Source of the DNA: Streptomyces sp. PT12
Lineage (GTDB): Bacteria > Actinomycetota > Actinomycetes > Streptomycetales > Streptomycetaceae
Assembly: GCF_003311645.1 (NCBI RefSeq)
Contig: NZ_QEST01000114.1
Coordinates: 1-64,000, forward strand
Direction: 5' to 3'
DNA length: 64,000 nucleotides
Both the position numbers and the translations under genes were made by a program. Shown in pieces: positions 27,721 to 38,473 of the stretch (position 1 is its first letter; each line of letters begins with the position of its first letter). Below the pieces are notes generated by a model. That model had not been told where the DNA came from. It did not search any database and worked only from the letters and a program-made list of their open reading frames with translations.

Positions 27721-27853
27721 AAAGGCATGGGCGCACGTGAGGGGGGCGTGCCGAGCCTGATCGTTCGCTGCCCCAAGCGCCATCGAGCCGCCTAGGGTGG
27801 GGAGTTGCGCCCGTCCCGGGCGCGGGCAACGCCGGCCGTGAGAGGGATCCCGC

Positions 27854-30013
27854 ATGCACGCAGCCCCACGGGGGAGCCGGACCCCGCGACGCGACCACGG
27901 CTGGCTCTCGCCCGCGCTCCGGCCCGCCATCCTCGTCGCGGCGGGCGTGGTCTGCGTGATCGGGGTGGCGCGCGTGCTGGCCGAGGGCCGCGCCCTCTTC
28001 CCCGGCGAGCGCCCTGGCTGGGGCTTCGCCGTCCTCACCGGGGTGATCGTCACCTACCTCGTCGCCATCGGCCGCGACCGCTCGGGCGGCGGCTCGGGCG
28101 CGGGCGCCGCGCTCGCCCTGTCCGTGCTGCTGCTCTACGGCTGGGTGCCCGCCGCGCTGGTGAGCCTGTCCGTGGTCACCCTCGTCGGCGCCGCGCGCCG
28201 CGACCGCTGGCTCGACGCCCTGCTGCACGGCGCGATCGACCTGCTCGGCGTCGGCGCCGCCGCCCTGGCCCTGGCCCTGTGGGGCACCAAGCCCAGCATC
28301 GAACGCCCCTGGCTCCCCGACGACTGGCAGGCGTCGACGCTGCCCCAGCTCCTCCTCGGCGCCTGCGCCTATCTGCTGGTCACCCGCACCCTCCTGTGGC
28401 TGTCCACCGCCCCGCCTGGCGGCCTCCCCTCGCTGGCCGCGTCCGACCTGCCGCGCCAGGGCCTGGTCGCGCTCGCCCTCCTCGCCATCGCCCCGCTCAT
28501 CGCGGTGGTCGCCAGCGAACGGCCGCTGCTGCTCCCGCTGTTCGCGGTCCCGCTGATCGCGCTCGACTCGTCGTTCTGGATGGCCCGCGCCCGCGACGAG
28601 GAGCAGCTCCTCGACCCCCTGACCCGGCTGCCCAACCGCCAGTGGCTCCTCGAACGCACCACATCCGCGCTCGACGAGGCCACCGGGACCGGCGACCGCG
28701 CCGCCCTCGTCCTGATCGACCTCGATAGCTTCCGATCGGTCAACGACACCCTCGGCCACCTCACCGGCGACCGCCTGCTCCTCCAGGTCTCCGACCGGAT
28801 CCAGCGCGAGCTGCCGTCGGGCGCCGAGGCGGCCAGGCTCGGCGGCGACGAGTTCGCCGTGCTGCTGCCGCGCGTCGCCTCGGCGACCAGCGCCCAGCGC
28901 GCCGCCCGCGCCATCGTCGGCTGCCTCTCCGCCCCGCTCGACCTCGACGGCCTCACCCTGGTGATCGAGGCGAGCGCGGGCGTCGCCGTCTTCCCCGACC
29001 ACGCGCCGGGCGGCGAGGGCCTGCTGCGCCGCGCCGACGTCGCGATGTACGCCGCCAAGCGCGACCGCAGTGGCGTCGAGGTCTACGACGCGAGCCGCGA
29101 CGGCAACACCCCCGACCGCCTCGCCCTCCTCGGCGACCTCCGCCGCGCCCTCGACACGGGCCAGGTCGCGCTCCACTACCAGCCCAAGGTCCGCTTCGAC
29201 GGCGTCGTCGCGGGACTCGAGGCCCTGCTCCGCTGGGACCACCCCGACCGCGGCCGGGTCCCGCCCGACGAGTTCATCGCGATCGCCGAGACCTCGGGCC
29301 TGATGCCCCGGCTGACCGAGTACGTCCTGGAGTGCGCGCTCGGGCAGGTCGCCCGCTGGCGCGCGGACGGGCTCACCGTGCCCGTCGCCGTAAACGTTTC
29401 CCCTCGCGACGTCCACACCCCGGGGTTCGCGGGGGCGGTGGCCGCGCGGCTGGCCAGGCACGGCGTCCCGCCGGGCTCGCTCCAGCTGGAGATCACCGAG
29501 CACGCCATGCTCGAGGACCCGCAGCGAGCGGCCGACACCCTGGCCGGGCTCACGGGCCACGGCGTGCGGATGTCCCTCGACGACTTCGGCACCGGGTACT
29601 CCTCGCTCGTCCATCTGCGCCGCCTGCCCGTCAGCGAGCTGAAGATCGACCGCTCCTTCGTGGCCCGCCTTGTCGTGGACAGCGAGGACGCCGAGATCGT
29701 GCGCTGCACCGTCGAGTTGGCGCACTCCCTCGGCCTGGTCGTGGTCGCCGAGGGCGTCGAGGACGACCAGACCTGGGAACGCCTCAGGTCACTGGGCTGC
29801 GACGCCGTCCAGGGCTGGCTCGTGGCCGCCGCGATGCCCGCCGGCGAGACCACCGCGTGGCTGCGCGCCCGCGACACCGTCCGCGCCGAGGACGCCGCAC
29901 CCGCCCCGCCGACCGGACCCGCGGCACCGGACGGCGCGGCCGCCGACGAGGAGCCCGCCCCGAGACCCGACCCGGCCGACGCCGACCCGGCCGACGCCGA
30001 GCCGGTGCGCTGA
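27854..30013 (+). CDS. rmdB: Membrane-anchored GGDEF-EAL cyclic-di-GMP enzyme (RmdB type)
   Basis: The 719-residue protein has an N-terminal membrane region of several helices (about residues 20-240), a GGDEF domain with intact GGDEF at 330-334 and an EAL domain with intact EAL at about 456-458 and [10 protein letters not shown] further on. Both active sites look complete, so synthesis and hydrolysis of c-di-GMP are possible; the S. coelicolor gene at this position (RmdB, by recalled synteny) acts mainly as a phosphodiesterase affecting development. A Pro/Asp-rich tail ([12 protein letters not shown]) is dispensable-looking. The symbol rests on gene order (between ligA and gatC) and domains. 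Confidence 0.87.
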   Translation: MHAAPRGSRTPRRDHGWLSPALRPAILVAAGVVCVIGVARVLAEGRALFPGERPGWGFAVLTGVIVTYLVAIGRDRSGGGSGAGAALALSVLLLYGWVPAALVSLSVVTLVGAARRDRWLDALLHGAIDLLGVGAAALALALWGTKPSIERPWLPDDWQASTLPQLLLGACAYLLVTRTLLWLSTAPPGGLPSLAASDLPRQGLVALALLAIAPLIAVVASERPLLLPLFAVPLIALDSSFWMARARDEEQLLDPLTRLPNRQWLLERTTSALDEATGTGDRAALVLIDLDSFRSVNDTLGHLTGDRLLLQVSDRIQRELPSGAEAARLGGDEFAVLLPRVASATSAQRAARAIVGCLSAPLDLDGLTLVIEASAGVAVFPDHAPGGEGLLRRADVAMYAAKRDRSGVEVYDASRDGNTPDRLALLGDLRRALDTGQVALHYQPKVRFDGVVAGLEALLRWDHPDRGRVPPDEFIAIAETSGLMPRLTEYVLECALGQVARWRADGLTVPVAVNVSPRDVHTPGFAGAVAARLARHGVPPGSLQLEITEHAMLEDPQRAADTLAGLTGHGVRMSLDDFGTGYSSLVHLRRLPVSELKIDRSFVARLVVDSEDAEIVRCTVELAHSLGLVVVAEGVEDDQTWERLRSLGCDAVQGWLVAAAMPAGETTAWLRARDTVRAEDAAPAPPTGPAAPDGAAADEEPAPRPDPADADPADAEPVR

Positions 30014-30132
30014 ACGGACGCGCGCCCGCCCGCGCCGGGGCCGGGGGAATCGGTGCGCGGGGCCCTTCGCCGTCGCCCTAGGATTGGGCCGAAAGAAACC
30101 CGCCCGCCCGCGACGAGCAAGAGGATCGCCCC

Positions 30133-30429
30133 ATGCCTGGCATCACGCGCGAGGAGGTCGCCCACCTCGCCCGGCTGGCGCGCCTCGAGCTGACCTCCGA
30201 CGAACTGGACCACTTCGCCGGTCAGCTCGACGACATCATCAACGCGGTCGCCCGCGTCGCCGATGTCGCCACCGAGGACGTTCCGCCGACCTCCCACCCG
30301 CTGCCCCTGACCAACGTCATGCGCCCCGACGAGGTCAGGCCGTCCCTGACCGCCGAGCAGGCGCTCTCCGGGGCCCCCGCCCAGGAGCAGCGGCGTTTCA
30401 AGGTGCCGCAGATCCTGGGAGAGGAGTGA
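30133..30429 (+). CDS. gatC: Aspartyl/glutamyl-tRNA amidotransferase subunit C
   Basis: GatC is the small stabilising subunit of the GatCAB complex that converts Glu-tRNA(Gln) and Asp-tRNA(Asn) to the amidated forms. The 98-residue product begins [22 protein letters not shown] and ends [10 protein letters not shown], both family hallmarks. It is separated from gatA by 5 bp, with a TAGGAT -10-like hexamer about 50 bp upstream. Confidence 0.95.
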   Translation: MPGITREEVAHLARLARLELTSDELDHFAGQLDDIINAVARVADVATEDVPPTSHPLPLTNVMRPDEVRPSLTAEQALSGAPAQEQRRFKVPQILGEE

Positions 30430-30434
30430 CCGGC

Positions 30435-31928
30435 ATGTCGGACCTCATCCGGCTCACCGCCGCCGAGCTCGCCGCCAGGGTCGCCGACGGATCGGTGAGC
30501 GCGGTCGAGGTGACCGAGGCCCACCTCGCGCGCGTCGACGCGGTGGACGAGAAGGTCCACGCGTTCCTGCACGTCGACCGCGAGGGCGCGCTCGCCCAGG
30601 CCCGCGCCGTGGACGAAAGGCGCGCCGCGGGCCAGCCGCTCGGCCCGCTCGCCGGGGTGCCGCTGGCGTTGAAGGACATCTTCACCACGAAGGGCGTGCC
30701 CACCACCGCGGGCTCCCGGATCCTGGAGGGCTGGATCCCGCCGTACGACGCGACGGTGACCCGGCGCCTGAAGGAGGCCGGGGTCGTCATCCTCGGCAAG
30801 ACCAACATGGACGAGTTCGCCATGGGCTCCTCCACCGAGAACAGTGCCTACGGCCCCACAGGCAACCCCTGGGACCTCACCCGCGTCCCCGGCGGTTCCG
30901 GCGGCGGCTCGTCGGCGGCGCTCGCCGCGTTCCAGGCGCCCCTGGCCATCGGCACCGACACCGGTGGCTCCGTGCGCCAGCCCGCCGCCGTCACCGGCAC
31001 GGTCGGCGTCAAGCCCACCTACGGCGGCGTCTCGCGCTACGGCATGATCGCGTTCTCCTCCTCGCTCGACCAGGCGGGGCCCTGCGCCCGCACCGTGCTC
31101 GACGCCGCGCTGCTGCACGAGGTGATCGGCGGCCACGACCCGCTGGACTCCACGTCGATCGACGCGCCCGTCCCACCGGTCGTCGAGGCCGCGAGGAACG
31201 GCACGGCGCGCGGCCTGCGCGTCGGCGTCATCCGCGAGTTCGGGGGCGAGGGCTTCCAGGACGGCGTGATGCGGCGGTTCGGCGAGGCCGTCGAGCTGCT
31301 CACCGAGCTTGGCGCCGAGGTGACCGAGGTGTCCTGCCCGTCGTTCGAGTCCGCCCTCGCGGCGTACTACCTGATCGCCCCGTCCGAGTGCTCGTCGAAC
31401 CTCGCCAGGTTCGACGCCATGCGTTACGGCCTGCGGATCGGCGACGACGGCTCGCGCGCGGCCGACGAGGTCACGTCGCTCACCCGCGAGGCGGGCTTCG
31501 GCGCCGAGGTCAAGCGCCGCATCATGCTCGGCACCTACGCCCTCTCATCGGGGTACTACGACGCGTACTACGGCAGCGCCCAGAAGGCCCGCACGCTCGT
31601 CGTCCGCGACTTCGCGCGCGCCTTCGCGCAGGTGGACGTCCTGGTCGCGCCGACCACCCCGACCACGGCGTTCGCGATCGGCGAGCGCGCCGACGATCCC
31701 ATGGCGATGTACCGCGCCGACCTGTGCACCATCCCGGTCAGCCTGGCGGGCAACGCCGCGCTGTCCCTGCCCTGCGGCCTCGCCCCCGAGGACGGCCTCC
31801 CGGTCGGGTTGCAGATCATCGCCCCCGCGATGGCCGACGACCGGCTCTACCGCGTCGGAGCCGCGGTCGAGGCCGCGTTCGCGGCACGCTGGGGACATTC
31901 CCTTCTGGAGGAGGCACCCGCGCTATGA
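30435..31928 (+). CDS. gatA: Aspartyl/glutamyl-tRNA amidotransferase subunit A
   Basis: GatA is the glutaminase/amidase subunit releasing ammonia for GatB. The 497-residue product has the Ser-cisSer-Lys triad: K in [13 protein letters not shown] and two serines in [13 protein letters not shown] and [12 protein letters not shown]. The ATG 30435 start ([12 protein letters not shown]) fits the family. Its stop overlaps the start of the following small gene (ATGA). Confidence 0.96.
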   Translation: MSDLIRLTAAELAARVADGSVSAVEVTEAHLARVDAVDEKVHAFLHVDREGALAQARAVDERRAAGQPLGPLAGVPLALKDIFTTKGVPTTAGSRILEGWIPPYDATVTRRLKEAGVVILGKTNMDEFAMGSSTENSAYGPTGNPWDLTRVPGGSGGGSSAALAAFQAPLAIGTDTGGSVRQPAAVTGTVGVKPTYGGVSRYGMIAFSSSLDQAGPCARTVLDAALLHEVIGGHDPLDSTSIDAPVPPVVEAARNGTARGLRVGVIREFGGEGFQDGVMRRFGEAVELLTELGAEVTEVSCPSFESALAAYYLIAPSECSSNLARFDAMRYGLRIGDDGSRAADEVTSLTREAGFGAEVKRRIMLGTYALSSGYYDAYYGSAQKARTLVVRDFARAFAQVDVLVAPTTPTTAFAIGERADDPMAMYRADLCTIPVSLAGNAALSLPCGLAPEDGLPVGLQIIAPAMADDRLYRVGAAVEAAFAARWGHSLLEEAPAL

Positions 31929-32152
31929 GCAAGAAGCCCAAGTCCAAGGCCAGCCTGTACCTCTCGCTCGGCACGACGCTGTTCGGCACCGTCAGCGTCG
32001 CCAGGCGCCTGAAGGACGCGCGCCGCGAGGGCGACACCCTCCAGCTGGCCGACGCCATCGTCTCGGCGGCCTCGATCATCACCGGCGTCGCCCTGCTGGC
32101 CCGTGAGCTGCGCCGCCTGAGCGAGGACGGGTCCGACATCCTCGGCGACTGA
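31925..32152 (+). CDS. Small conserved protein inside the gat operon
   Basis: The 75-residue protein begins [20 protein letters not shown], with one weakly hydrophobic stretch ([23 protein letters not shown]) that could be a membrane helix or amphipathic helix. Its ATG overlaps the gatA stop by 4 bp and gatB follows 33 bp later, so it is co-transcribed with, and coupled to, the amidotransferase genes. No function is known to me; a basic N-terminus plus helix suggests a membrane- or RNA-proximal helper. Confidence 0.75.
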   Translation: MSKKPKSKASLYLSLGTTLFGTVSVARRLKDARREGDTLQLADAIVSAASIITGVALLARELRRLSEDGSDILGD

Positions 32153-32185
32153 CGCCGGCACGAGCATCCGAGAGGTAGTACCCCT

Positions 32186-33694
32186 GTGACCGTCATCGAC
32201 CTGGTGTCGTACGAGGACGCGCTCGCGTCCTACGACCCCGTCATGGGCCTCGAGGTCCATGTGGAGCTCGGCACCCAGACCAAGATGTTCTGCGGCTGCG
32301 CCACCACCCTCGGCGCCGAGCCCAACACGCAGACCTGCCCCACGTGCCTCGGGCTCCCCGGCGCGCTCCCCGTGGTGAACGCCACCGCCGTGGAGTCCGC
32401 CGTCCGCATCGGCCTCGCGCTCAACTGCGAGATCGCCGAGTGGTGCCGCTTCGCCCGGAAGAACTACTTCTACCCGGACATGCCGAAGAACTTCCAGACC
32501 TCGCAGTACGACGAGCCGATCGCGTTCAACGGCCATCTGGACGTCCAGCTGGAGGACGGCGAGGTCTTCCGCGTCGGCATCGAGCGCGCCCACATGGAGG
32601 AGGACACCGGCAAGTCCACCCACGTCGGCGGCGCCACGGGGCGCATCCACGGCGCGTCGCACTCGCTGCTCGACTACAACCGCGCGGGCATCCCGTTGAT
32701 CGAGATCGTCACCAAGCCGATCACGGGCGCCGGCGCGCGCGCCCCCGAGATCGCGCGCGCCTATGTCGCCGAGCTGCGCGAGCTGATCCGCGCGCTTGGC
32801 GTCTCCGAGGCCCGCATGGAGATGGGCCAGATGCGCTGCGACGTCAACCTGTCGCTGCGCCCGCACGGCCGCGAGGCGTTCGGCACCCGCAGCGAGACCA
32901 AGAACGTCAACTCCCTGCGCAGCGTCGAGCGCGCGGTGCGCTTCGAGGTCCAGCGCCACGCCGCGGTCCTCGGCGACGGCGGCGTGATCGTGCAGGAGAC
33001 CCGGCACTTCCACGAGGACAACGGCACCACCACATCGGGCCGCGTCAAGGAGGAGGCCGAGGACTACCGGTACTTCCCCGAGCCCGACCTGGTGCCGGTG
33101 GCTCCCGAGAAGGAGTGGGTGGAGCGGCTGCGCGCCGAGCTGCCCGAGCTGCCGCTGGTCCGCCGCACCCGGCTGCGCGAGGAGTGGGGCATCTCCGCGC
33201 ACGAGATGCAGTCCGCGCTCAACGCCGGCGCGGTCGAGCTGATCGTGGCCACCACGGAGGCGGGCGCCGACCCGGCCGCCGCGCGCAAGTGGTGGATGGG
33301 GGAGCTGGCCAGGCGGGCGAACGAGCTGGGCGTCGAGCCCGCCGCGCTGCCCATCACCCCGGCCCAGGTCGCCCGCGTCGCGGCCCTGGTCGCCGAGGGC
33401 GCGCTCAACGACAAGCTGGCGCGGCAGGTCATCGAGGGCGTGCTCGCGGGCGAGGGCGCCCCCGACGAGGTGGTCGAGAAGCGCGGCCTGCGGATCGTCT
33501 CCGACGAGGGCGCGCTCGGCCGGGCGGTAGACGAGGCCATCGCCGCCAACGCCGCCGTCGCCGACAAGGTCCGCGGCGGCAAGACGGCCGCGGCGGGCGC
33601 CCTGGTCGGCGCGGTCATGAAGGCCACCCGCGGCCAGGCGGACGCGGCCCGCGCCCGGCAGCTGATCCTGGAGCGGCTCGGCGTCACCGAGTAG
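32186..33694 (+). CDS. gatB: Aspartyl/glutamyl-tRNA amidotransferase subunit B
   Basis: GatB binds the mischarged tRNA, phosphorylates it and transfers ammonia. The 502-residue product shows [23 protein letters not shown], the [31 protein letters not shown] block with catalytic and metal residues, and the C-terminal tail domain ([31 protein letters not shown]). It starts at GTG 32186 and is followed by a strong terminator, ending the gatC-gatA-small-gatB operon. Confidence 0.96.
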   Translation: MTVIDLVSYEDALASYDPVMGLEVHVELGTQTKMFCGCATTLGAEPNTQTCPTCLGLPGALPVVNATAVESAVRIGLALNCEIAEWCRFARKNYFYPDMPKNFQTSQYDEPIAFNGHLDVQLEDGEVFRVGIERAHMEEDTGKSTHVGGATGRIHGASHSLLDYNRAGIPLIEIVTKPITGAGARAPEIARAYVAELRELIRALGVSEARMEMGQMRCDVNLSLRPHGREAFGTRSETKNVNSLRSVERAVRFEVQRHAAVLGDGGVIVQETRHFHEDNGTTTSGRVKEEAEDYRYFPEPDLVPVAPEKEWVERLRAELPELPLVRRTRLREEWGISAHEMQSALNAGAVELIVATTEAGADPAAARKWWMGELARRANELGVEPAALPITPAQVARVAALVAEGALNDKLARQVIEGVLAGEGAPDEVVEKRGLRIVSDEGALGRAVDEAIAANAAVADKVRGGKTAAAGALVGAVMKATRGQADAARARQLILERLGVTE

Positions 33695-33739
33695 GCATCG
33701 GCTCCTTTCCCCGAGCCCGATCTAAGGTGGCGCCTAAGG

Positions 33740-33774
33740 CCCCCCTGACGACGAAGTCGGTCGTCAGGGGGGTT
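33740..33774 (+). terminator. Intrinsic terminator after gatB
   Basis: CCCCCCTGACGAC (33740-33752) pairs perfectly with GTCGTCAGGGGGG (33760-33772) around a 7-base loop, a 13-bp stem, followed by TT. It ends the gat transcription unit. Confidence 0.8.
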
Positions 33775-33895
33775 CCGCATGAGGCGCCGCGACCGGCGAG
33801 GACGCGGCAGTCTCCCGATGTGCGGGAGGGGTCACAACGGCGACCGTGGAGGCACGTTCTCCACGCTCCCCGACCCCCCGGACCGGAGGTCCCAG

Positions 33896-34009
33896 GTGTT
33901 CCCGCACCCGTTCCCGCACGACCGCCTGCACCGGCTGCGCGCCGCCGAGTTGGAGCGCGCCGCCCGGCTCGGCAGGCTGCTGCGCGCCGTCAGGAGAAGG
34001 CGCCGGTGA
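33896..34009 (+). CDS. 37-codon ORF translationally coupled to the LuxR regulator
   Basis: GTG 33896 follows GGAGG with 7-base spacing and opens a 37-residue frame (HDRLHRLRAAELERAARLG...RRRR) that ends in GTGA, overlapping the start of the large regulator by 4 bp. The product would be a short, strongly basic amphipathic helix. The ribosome-binding site and stop/start overlap support real translation; it may regulate expression of the next gene or act as a small protein. Too short to classify. Confidence 0.5.
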   Translation: MFPHPFPHDRLHRLRAAELERAARLGRLLRAVRRRRR

Positions 34010-37000
34010 GCGGCGTTCTCGCGGTCGGCGGGATAAGCGGTACCGCGCTGTCGGAGCGGCGTGCGATGCTCGTCGACGTGGAGAGCCGCAGTGTCAGCCC
34101 CGTCTTCGTGGGCCGCGGCCGGGAGTTGGCGGAGCTGTCCAGAGGGCTCGGCCTCGCCGGGCGGCACGAGCCGCAGGCGTTCGTCATCGGCGGCGAGGCG
34201 GGCGTGGGGAAGACGAGGCTGCTCGACGAGTTCCTGGCCGGTGCCAGGGCCGCGGGCGCCGTCACCGCCGTGGGCGGGTGCGTGGAGCTGGGCGCCGACG
34301 GCCTGCCGTTCGCCCCGTTCGCCGCCGCGCTGCGCGCGCTGTACCGGCACTTCGGCGCCGAGCTGACCGAGGCCGCCGCGGGGCGCGAGGGCGAGCTGGC
34401 CGGGCTGCTGCCCGAGCTGGCGGGCGCGGGGCGGCCCGCGGGTGACGTCCCCGACCGGGCCAGGCTGTTCGAGCTGACCGCCCGCATCCTGGAGCGGCTC
34501 GCGGCCGAACGCCCCGTGGTCGTCGCCGTCGAGGACCTGCACTGGGCCGACCGCTCCACGCGCGAGCTGCTCGGCTACCTCGTCCGCTCGGTGCGGGGCG
34601 CCAGGCTCCTGCTGCTCGCCACCTACCGCTCGGACGACATCCACCGCCGCCATCCGCTGCGGCCCTTCCTCGCGGAGCTCGACCGGCTGCGGGCGGTCGG
34701 CCGGATCGAGCTGGCCCGCTTCAGCCACGGGGAGGTGTCAGCCCAGCTCGCCGGGATCCTCGGGGCCCCGCCCAAGCCGGGGCACGCCCTTTCGGTGTTC
34801 GAGCGCTCGGAGGGCAACCCCTTCTTCGTCGAGGAGCTGGCCACCGGGCGCCCCGGTGGCGCGCTGAGCCAGACGCTGCGCGACCTGCTGCTGGTGCGCG
34901 TCGAGGCGCTGTCCGAGGACGTCCAGGAGGTGCTGCGCGTCGCAGCCGAGGCCGGTGCCTCCGTGGAGTACGCGCTGCTGCGCGCGGTCGTCGGCCTCCC
35001 GGAGCCCGAGCTGCTCACCGCGCTGCGCGCCGCGGTGGGCGCCCACCTGCTCGCCCCGACCGACGACGGCGACGGCTACCGCTTCCGGCACGCCCTGGTC
35101 CGCGAGGCCGTCGCCGACGACCTGCTCCCCGGCGAGCGCGCCAGGCTCGCCCGCCGCCTGGCCGAGGCGCTCGAACGCGGGCGCGGCCTGGTCCCCGATG
35201 ACGAGCTCGCCACCCGCCTGGCCAGCCACTGGTACCACGCGGGGGACCGGGCCAAGGCGCTGCCCGCCGTCCTCGACGCCGCGGCGCAGGCGTACCAGCG
35301 GTACGCGTACGCCGAGCAGCTGCGCCTGCTCGAACGCGCCATGGAGCTGTGGGACGCGGTCCCCGAAGAGGCCAGGGCCGGGCTGCGGCCCGTCGGTCCC
35401 CTGTGGGGCTATCCGGCGGACCCGGCGGGAGCGGGGCCGCTGAGCTATGTGGACCTGCTGGCCGAGGCCACCAGGTCGGCGGTGTTCTCCGGCCAGCCCG
35501 ACCGCACGCTGGCCATGAGCAAGCGGGCGCTGCGCCTGATCGACGAGCGGCGCGAGCCGTTGCGCGCCGCCTGGTTCTGGCTGCAACGCGCCTGGGTCTC
35601 CGAGGGGTTGGGCCGCGGCGACGGCTGGCCCGAGCTGGTGCGCGCCCAGGAGCTGGTCCGCGGCCTGCCGCCGTCGTTCGTGCCCGCGCAGGTGCTGGCG
35701 CTGACCGCGTCCTGGCGGTCGGTGGGGCGGCGCTCGCCCGAGGTGATCGAGCTGGCCGAGCGCGCGGTGGCGATGGCGCGCCTGGTGGGCGCGGAGAGCA
35801 CCGAGCGGTACGCCAGGATCACGCTCGCCTGCCTGCGCACCGACGCGGGGGAGGGGGAGGAGGGGCTGGCCGAGATGTTCCACCTCCTCGACCGGATCCT
35901 GGAGTGCCGCGAGATCAGCCTGCTCGGCCGCTGCCTGGTCAACCTCCAGTCGGCGCTGGGCATCCTGGGCGACTTCAAACGGGCCGTGGACTTCGTCGAC
36001 ACCGCCCTGCGCCTGGTCGACCGGTACGGCCTCCAGGAGCCCAGGGGCTGGCTGCTGTCGAACCACGCCCACGCGCTGGTCCAGACGGGCCGCTGGCGGG
36101 AGGCGGCCTCCACGGTGGCGGCGGCCGAGCGCCAGTCGATGAACATCTCGCCCCGCACGTTCGCCGCGCTGACCGGCGGCCAGCTGGCCGCGCTGCGCGG
36201 CGACCTCGCCGAGGCCAAGGCGCAGGTCGCCCTCGCCCGGGGCGAGATCACCACCCCCGACCTGCGGCCCTCGTTCGTGCTCCAGCTGGGCACGGTCGAG
36301 CTGGAGATCGCCGCGGTGGAGCGGCGGTTCGAGGCGGGCAGGGAGGCGTTCAGGGTGGCGACGGCGCCCGGGCTGCTGTCGTTCACCTCGGGCCTCGCGT
36401 GGCTCCTGGTGCTCACCGCGGCGCGAGGCGAGGCCGAGTGCCGTGGCCTGCCCGCCGCCGAGCGGGAGCGGGCCGCCGCGCTCGCCCGGGTGCGGGAGGT
36501 CATGGGGAGCCTGGCGCGGACGACCCCGGTGTGGGCGGCGGCAGGGGCGTTCGCCGACGCCCAGCTGCGGCGGGCCGAGGGCCGTGACACCCCGGAGCAG
36601 TGGGCCTCGGTGGTCGCCGCGCTCGAGCCGCTCACCCTGCCCTACTACCTCGCGGAGGCGCGGTACTGCTGGGCGGAGTCCCTGCTGGCCGAGGGCGGCG
36701 CCGCGGGCCGGGAGCGCGCGGCCGAGGCGCTGCGCCCGGCGCTCGAGACGGCGCGCGAGCTTCAAGCGCGCCCCCTGGAGGAACGGGCCCGGCGCCTCGT
36801 GGCGCGCGGCCGCCTCGACCTCGCGGCCCCCGAGCCCGAACGTGCCACCGCGGGCGCGGCGGGCGGCGGCGCGTCGTTCGGGCTGACGCCTCGGGAGCGG
36901 GACGTGCTGGTGCTCGTGGCGGCGGGCCGGAGCAACCGGCAGATAGCCGAGGAGCTGTTCATCTCGCCCAAGACGGCGAGCGTCCATGTCTCCCACATCC

Positions 37001-37098
37001 TGGCGAAGCTGGAGGTGTCGGGCCGGGGCGAGGCCGCGGCGCTGGCCCACCGCCCCGGCATCGTGGGCGTCCAGCGGGACGCGACCCCCGCGGCCTGA
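34006..37098 (+). CDS. LAL-type LuxR-family transcriptional regulator with AAA ATPase domain
   Basis: The product is 1030 residues. Walker A (GGEAGVGKT) lies near residue 63, after the FVGRGRELAEL entry motif, and Walker B is in VVVAVEDLHWADRST. A long middle region of TPR-like helices (residues ~450-900) follows, then a C-terminal LuxR helix-turn-helix (LTPRERDVLVLVAAGRSNRQIAEELFISPKTASVHVSHILAKLEVSGRGEAAALA). I chose GTG 34006 because AGGAGAAGG lies 5 bases upstream. This is the size and layout of LAL (MalT-like) regulators, which often control catabolic or secondary-metabolite genes; the target is unknown. It is convergent with the sugar dehydrogenase gene (16-bp gap). Confidence 0.9.
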   Translation: MSGVLAVGGISGTALSERRAMLVDVESRSVSPVFVGRGRELAELSRGLGLAGRHEPQAFVIGGEAGVGKTRLLDEFLAGARAAGAVTAVGGCVELGADGLPFAPFAAALRALYRHFGAELTEAAAGREGELAGLLPELAGAGRPAGDVPDRARLFELTARILERLAAERPVVVAVEDLHWADRSTRELLGYLVRSVRGARLLLLATYRSDDIHRRHPLRPFLAELDRLRAVGRIELARFSHGEVSAQLAGILGAPPKPGHALSVFERSEGNPFFVEELATGRPGGALSQTLRDLLLVRVEALSEDVQEVLRVAAEAGASVEYALLRAVVGLPEPELLTALRAAVGAHLLAPTDDGDGYRFRHALVREAVADDLLPGERARLARRLAEALERGRGLVPDDELATRLASHWYHAGDRAKALPAVLDAAAQAYQRYAYAEQLRLLERAMELWDAVPEEARAGLRPVGPLWGYPADPAGAGPLSYVDLLAEATRSAVFSGQPDRTLAMSKRALRLIDERREPLRAAWFWLQRAWVSEGLGRGDGWPELVRAQELVRGLPPSFVPAQVLALTASWRSVGRRSPEVIELAERAVAMARLVGAESTERYARITLACLRTDAGEGEEGLAEMFHLLDRILECREISLLGRCLVNLQSALGILGDFKRAVDFVDTALRLVDRYGLQEPRGWLLSNHAHALVQTGRWREAASTVAAAERQSMNISPRTFAALTGGQLAALRGDLAEAKAQVALARGEITTPDLRPSFVLQLGTVELEIAAVERRFEAGREAFRVATAPGLLSFTSGLAWLLVLTAARGEAECRGLPAAERERAAALARVREVMGSLARTTPVWAAAGAFADAQLRRAEGRDTPEQWASVVAALEPLTLPYYLAEARYCWAESLLAEGGAAGRERAAEALRPALETARELQARPLEERARRLVARGRLDLAAPEPERATAGAAGGGASFGLTPRERDVLVLVAAGRSNRQIAEELFISPKTASVHVSHILAKLEVSGRGEAAALAHRPGIVGVQRDATPAA

Positions 37099-37114
37099 GC
37101 CGCGCCGTCGGCGT

Positions 37115-38329
37115 TCAGGAGACGCGCAGCCGCAAGATCCGGTCGTCGGGGCCCTCGGGGGTGCCCCGGGTGTCGGTCTCGTTGGTCACCAGCAGCAGCT
37201 CGTCGTCGCCCGTGGCCAGGAGCGAGCGCAGCCGCCCGTACTCGCCTTCGAAGAACGCCTGGGGCCCGGCCACCGGCTCGCTGCCCTCCAGCGGGATTCG
37301 CCAGAGCCGCTCGCCGCGCAGCGACGCCATCCACAGCGATCCCGCGCGGTACTCGAGGCCGCTGGGCGACGCCTCCGAAGGGGGCCACTGCTCGACGGGG
37401 TCGATGAAGCCCCGGTCCTCGCCGCCCTCGCCCTCGACATCGGGCCAGCCGTAGTTCCCGCCCGGCTCGATCCGGTTCAGCTCGTCCCACGTGTCCTGGC
37501 CGAACTCCGCGGACCACAGCGTTCCCCCGGAGTCCCAGGCCAGGCCCTGCACATTGCGGTGGCCCGACGAGTGGACGTACGAGCCGGGGGCGACGTTGTC
37601 GTCCGGGACCTCGCCGGTGTCGGGGTCGATGCGCAGGATCTTGCCCGCGAGCGAGCCGGGGTCCTGCGCGGTCGCCGGGTCGCCCGCGTCGCCGGTGGAG
37701 GCGTAGAGCATGCCGTCGGGGCCGAACGCCAGGCGTCCGCCGTTGTGGGTCGCCTCCCCGCGCGGGATGCCGGTCAGCAGGTGCTCGCCCGCGGTCAGCC
37801 GCTCGCCCTCGGGCGCCGAGGCGTCATAGGTGAACGCCGTGATCCTGTTGTCGTCGGCGGTGGTCCCGTAGGCGTACAGCCGGCCGTTCGAGGCGAAGTC
37901 CGGGTGGGTCGCGAGGCCGAGCAGCCCGCCCTCGCCCGGCTCGTCCGGCAGCTCCGGGACCTCGCCCGCCACGCCGACCTCACCGGAGTCGGCGGCGACG
38001 ACGTGCACGGTGCCGCCGTCGCGCGAGCCCACCAGCAGGTCGCCGTCCGGGAGTTCCGCGATGCCCCAGGGCGAGTCGAGCCCTTCGGCGACCGTCTCCA
38101 CCACCTCGGCCGAGCCCTCGGCCGGTGCGGCGGTCGGCGTGGGGGAGCCGTCCGCCCCTTCGCCCTCGTCCGACGGCGACGGCGAGGACTCCGGGGCGGA
38201 CTCGGGGGAGGACGCGGCCGCGCCGTCTCCGCCGTCGTCGCCGTCCGACGAGCAGCCCGCGGTCAGCAGCCCCAGCGCGGCGACCGCCGCCACCCAGCCG
38301 CGCGCCCGTCCCCGCACCGTCACCGTCAT
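37115..38329 (-). CDS. PQQ-type sugar (glucose/sorbosone) dehydrogenase lipoprotein
   Basis: The 404-residue protein has an N-terminal lipoprotein signal with lipobox LLTAGC, a Ser/Pro/Glu linker, and a six-bladed beta-propeller of the GSDH/YliI family. Signature segments are SPWGIAELPDGDLLVGSRDGG, GEGGLLGLATHPDF, ATHNGGRLAFGPDGMLYASTGDAG and SSGHRNVQGLAW, with HNGGR and GHRN at positions that bind PQQ and calcium in relatives. It should sit on the outer membrane surface. Whether Streptomyces supplies PQQ is unclear, so the cofactor and sugar substrate remain uncertain. Confidence 0.87.
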   Translation of the reverse strand: MTVTVRGRARGWVAAVAALGLLTAGCSSDGDDGGDGAAASSPESAPESSPSPSDEGEGADGSPTPTAAPAEGSAEVVETVAEGLDSPWGIAELPDGDLLVGSRDGGTVHVVAADSGEVGVAGEVPELPDEPGEGGLLGLATHPDFASNGRLYAYGTTADDNRITAFTYDASAPEGERLTAGEHLLTGIPRGEATHNGGRLAFGPDGMLYASTGDAGDPATAQDPGSLAGKILRIDPDTGEVPDDNVAPGSYVHSSGHRNVQGLAWDSGGTLWSAEFGQDTWDELNRIEPGGNYGWPDVEGEGGEDRGFIDPVEQWPPSEASPSGLEYRAGSLWMASLRGERLWRIPLEGSEPVAGPQAFFEGEYGRLRSLLATGDDELLLVTNETDTRGTPEGPDDRILRLRVS

Positions 38330-38473
38330 GGCAACCTCCCCGCTCTGCTCGCTCTGCCCGCGCCCATGGCTCCCAGCACACCACGGGCCGCGCACCACAC
38401 GCCACGCATGAACGCTGCTGCCCTGCCCGTCCACAGGGAAACGCCCGGGGGACCAGGCCCTACCCTGGCGGTC

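Noticed and set aside
32344-34005. A possible 1584-residue fusion ahead of the LAL regulator
   Set aside because: The first 554 codons run through gatB in the wrong frame; GTG 34006 has its own strong ribosome-binding site and begins the recognisable regulator sequence.
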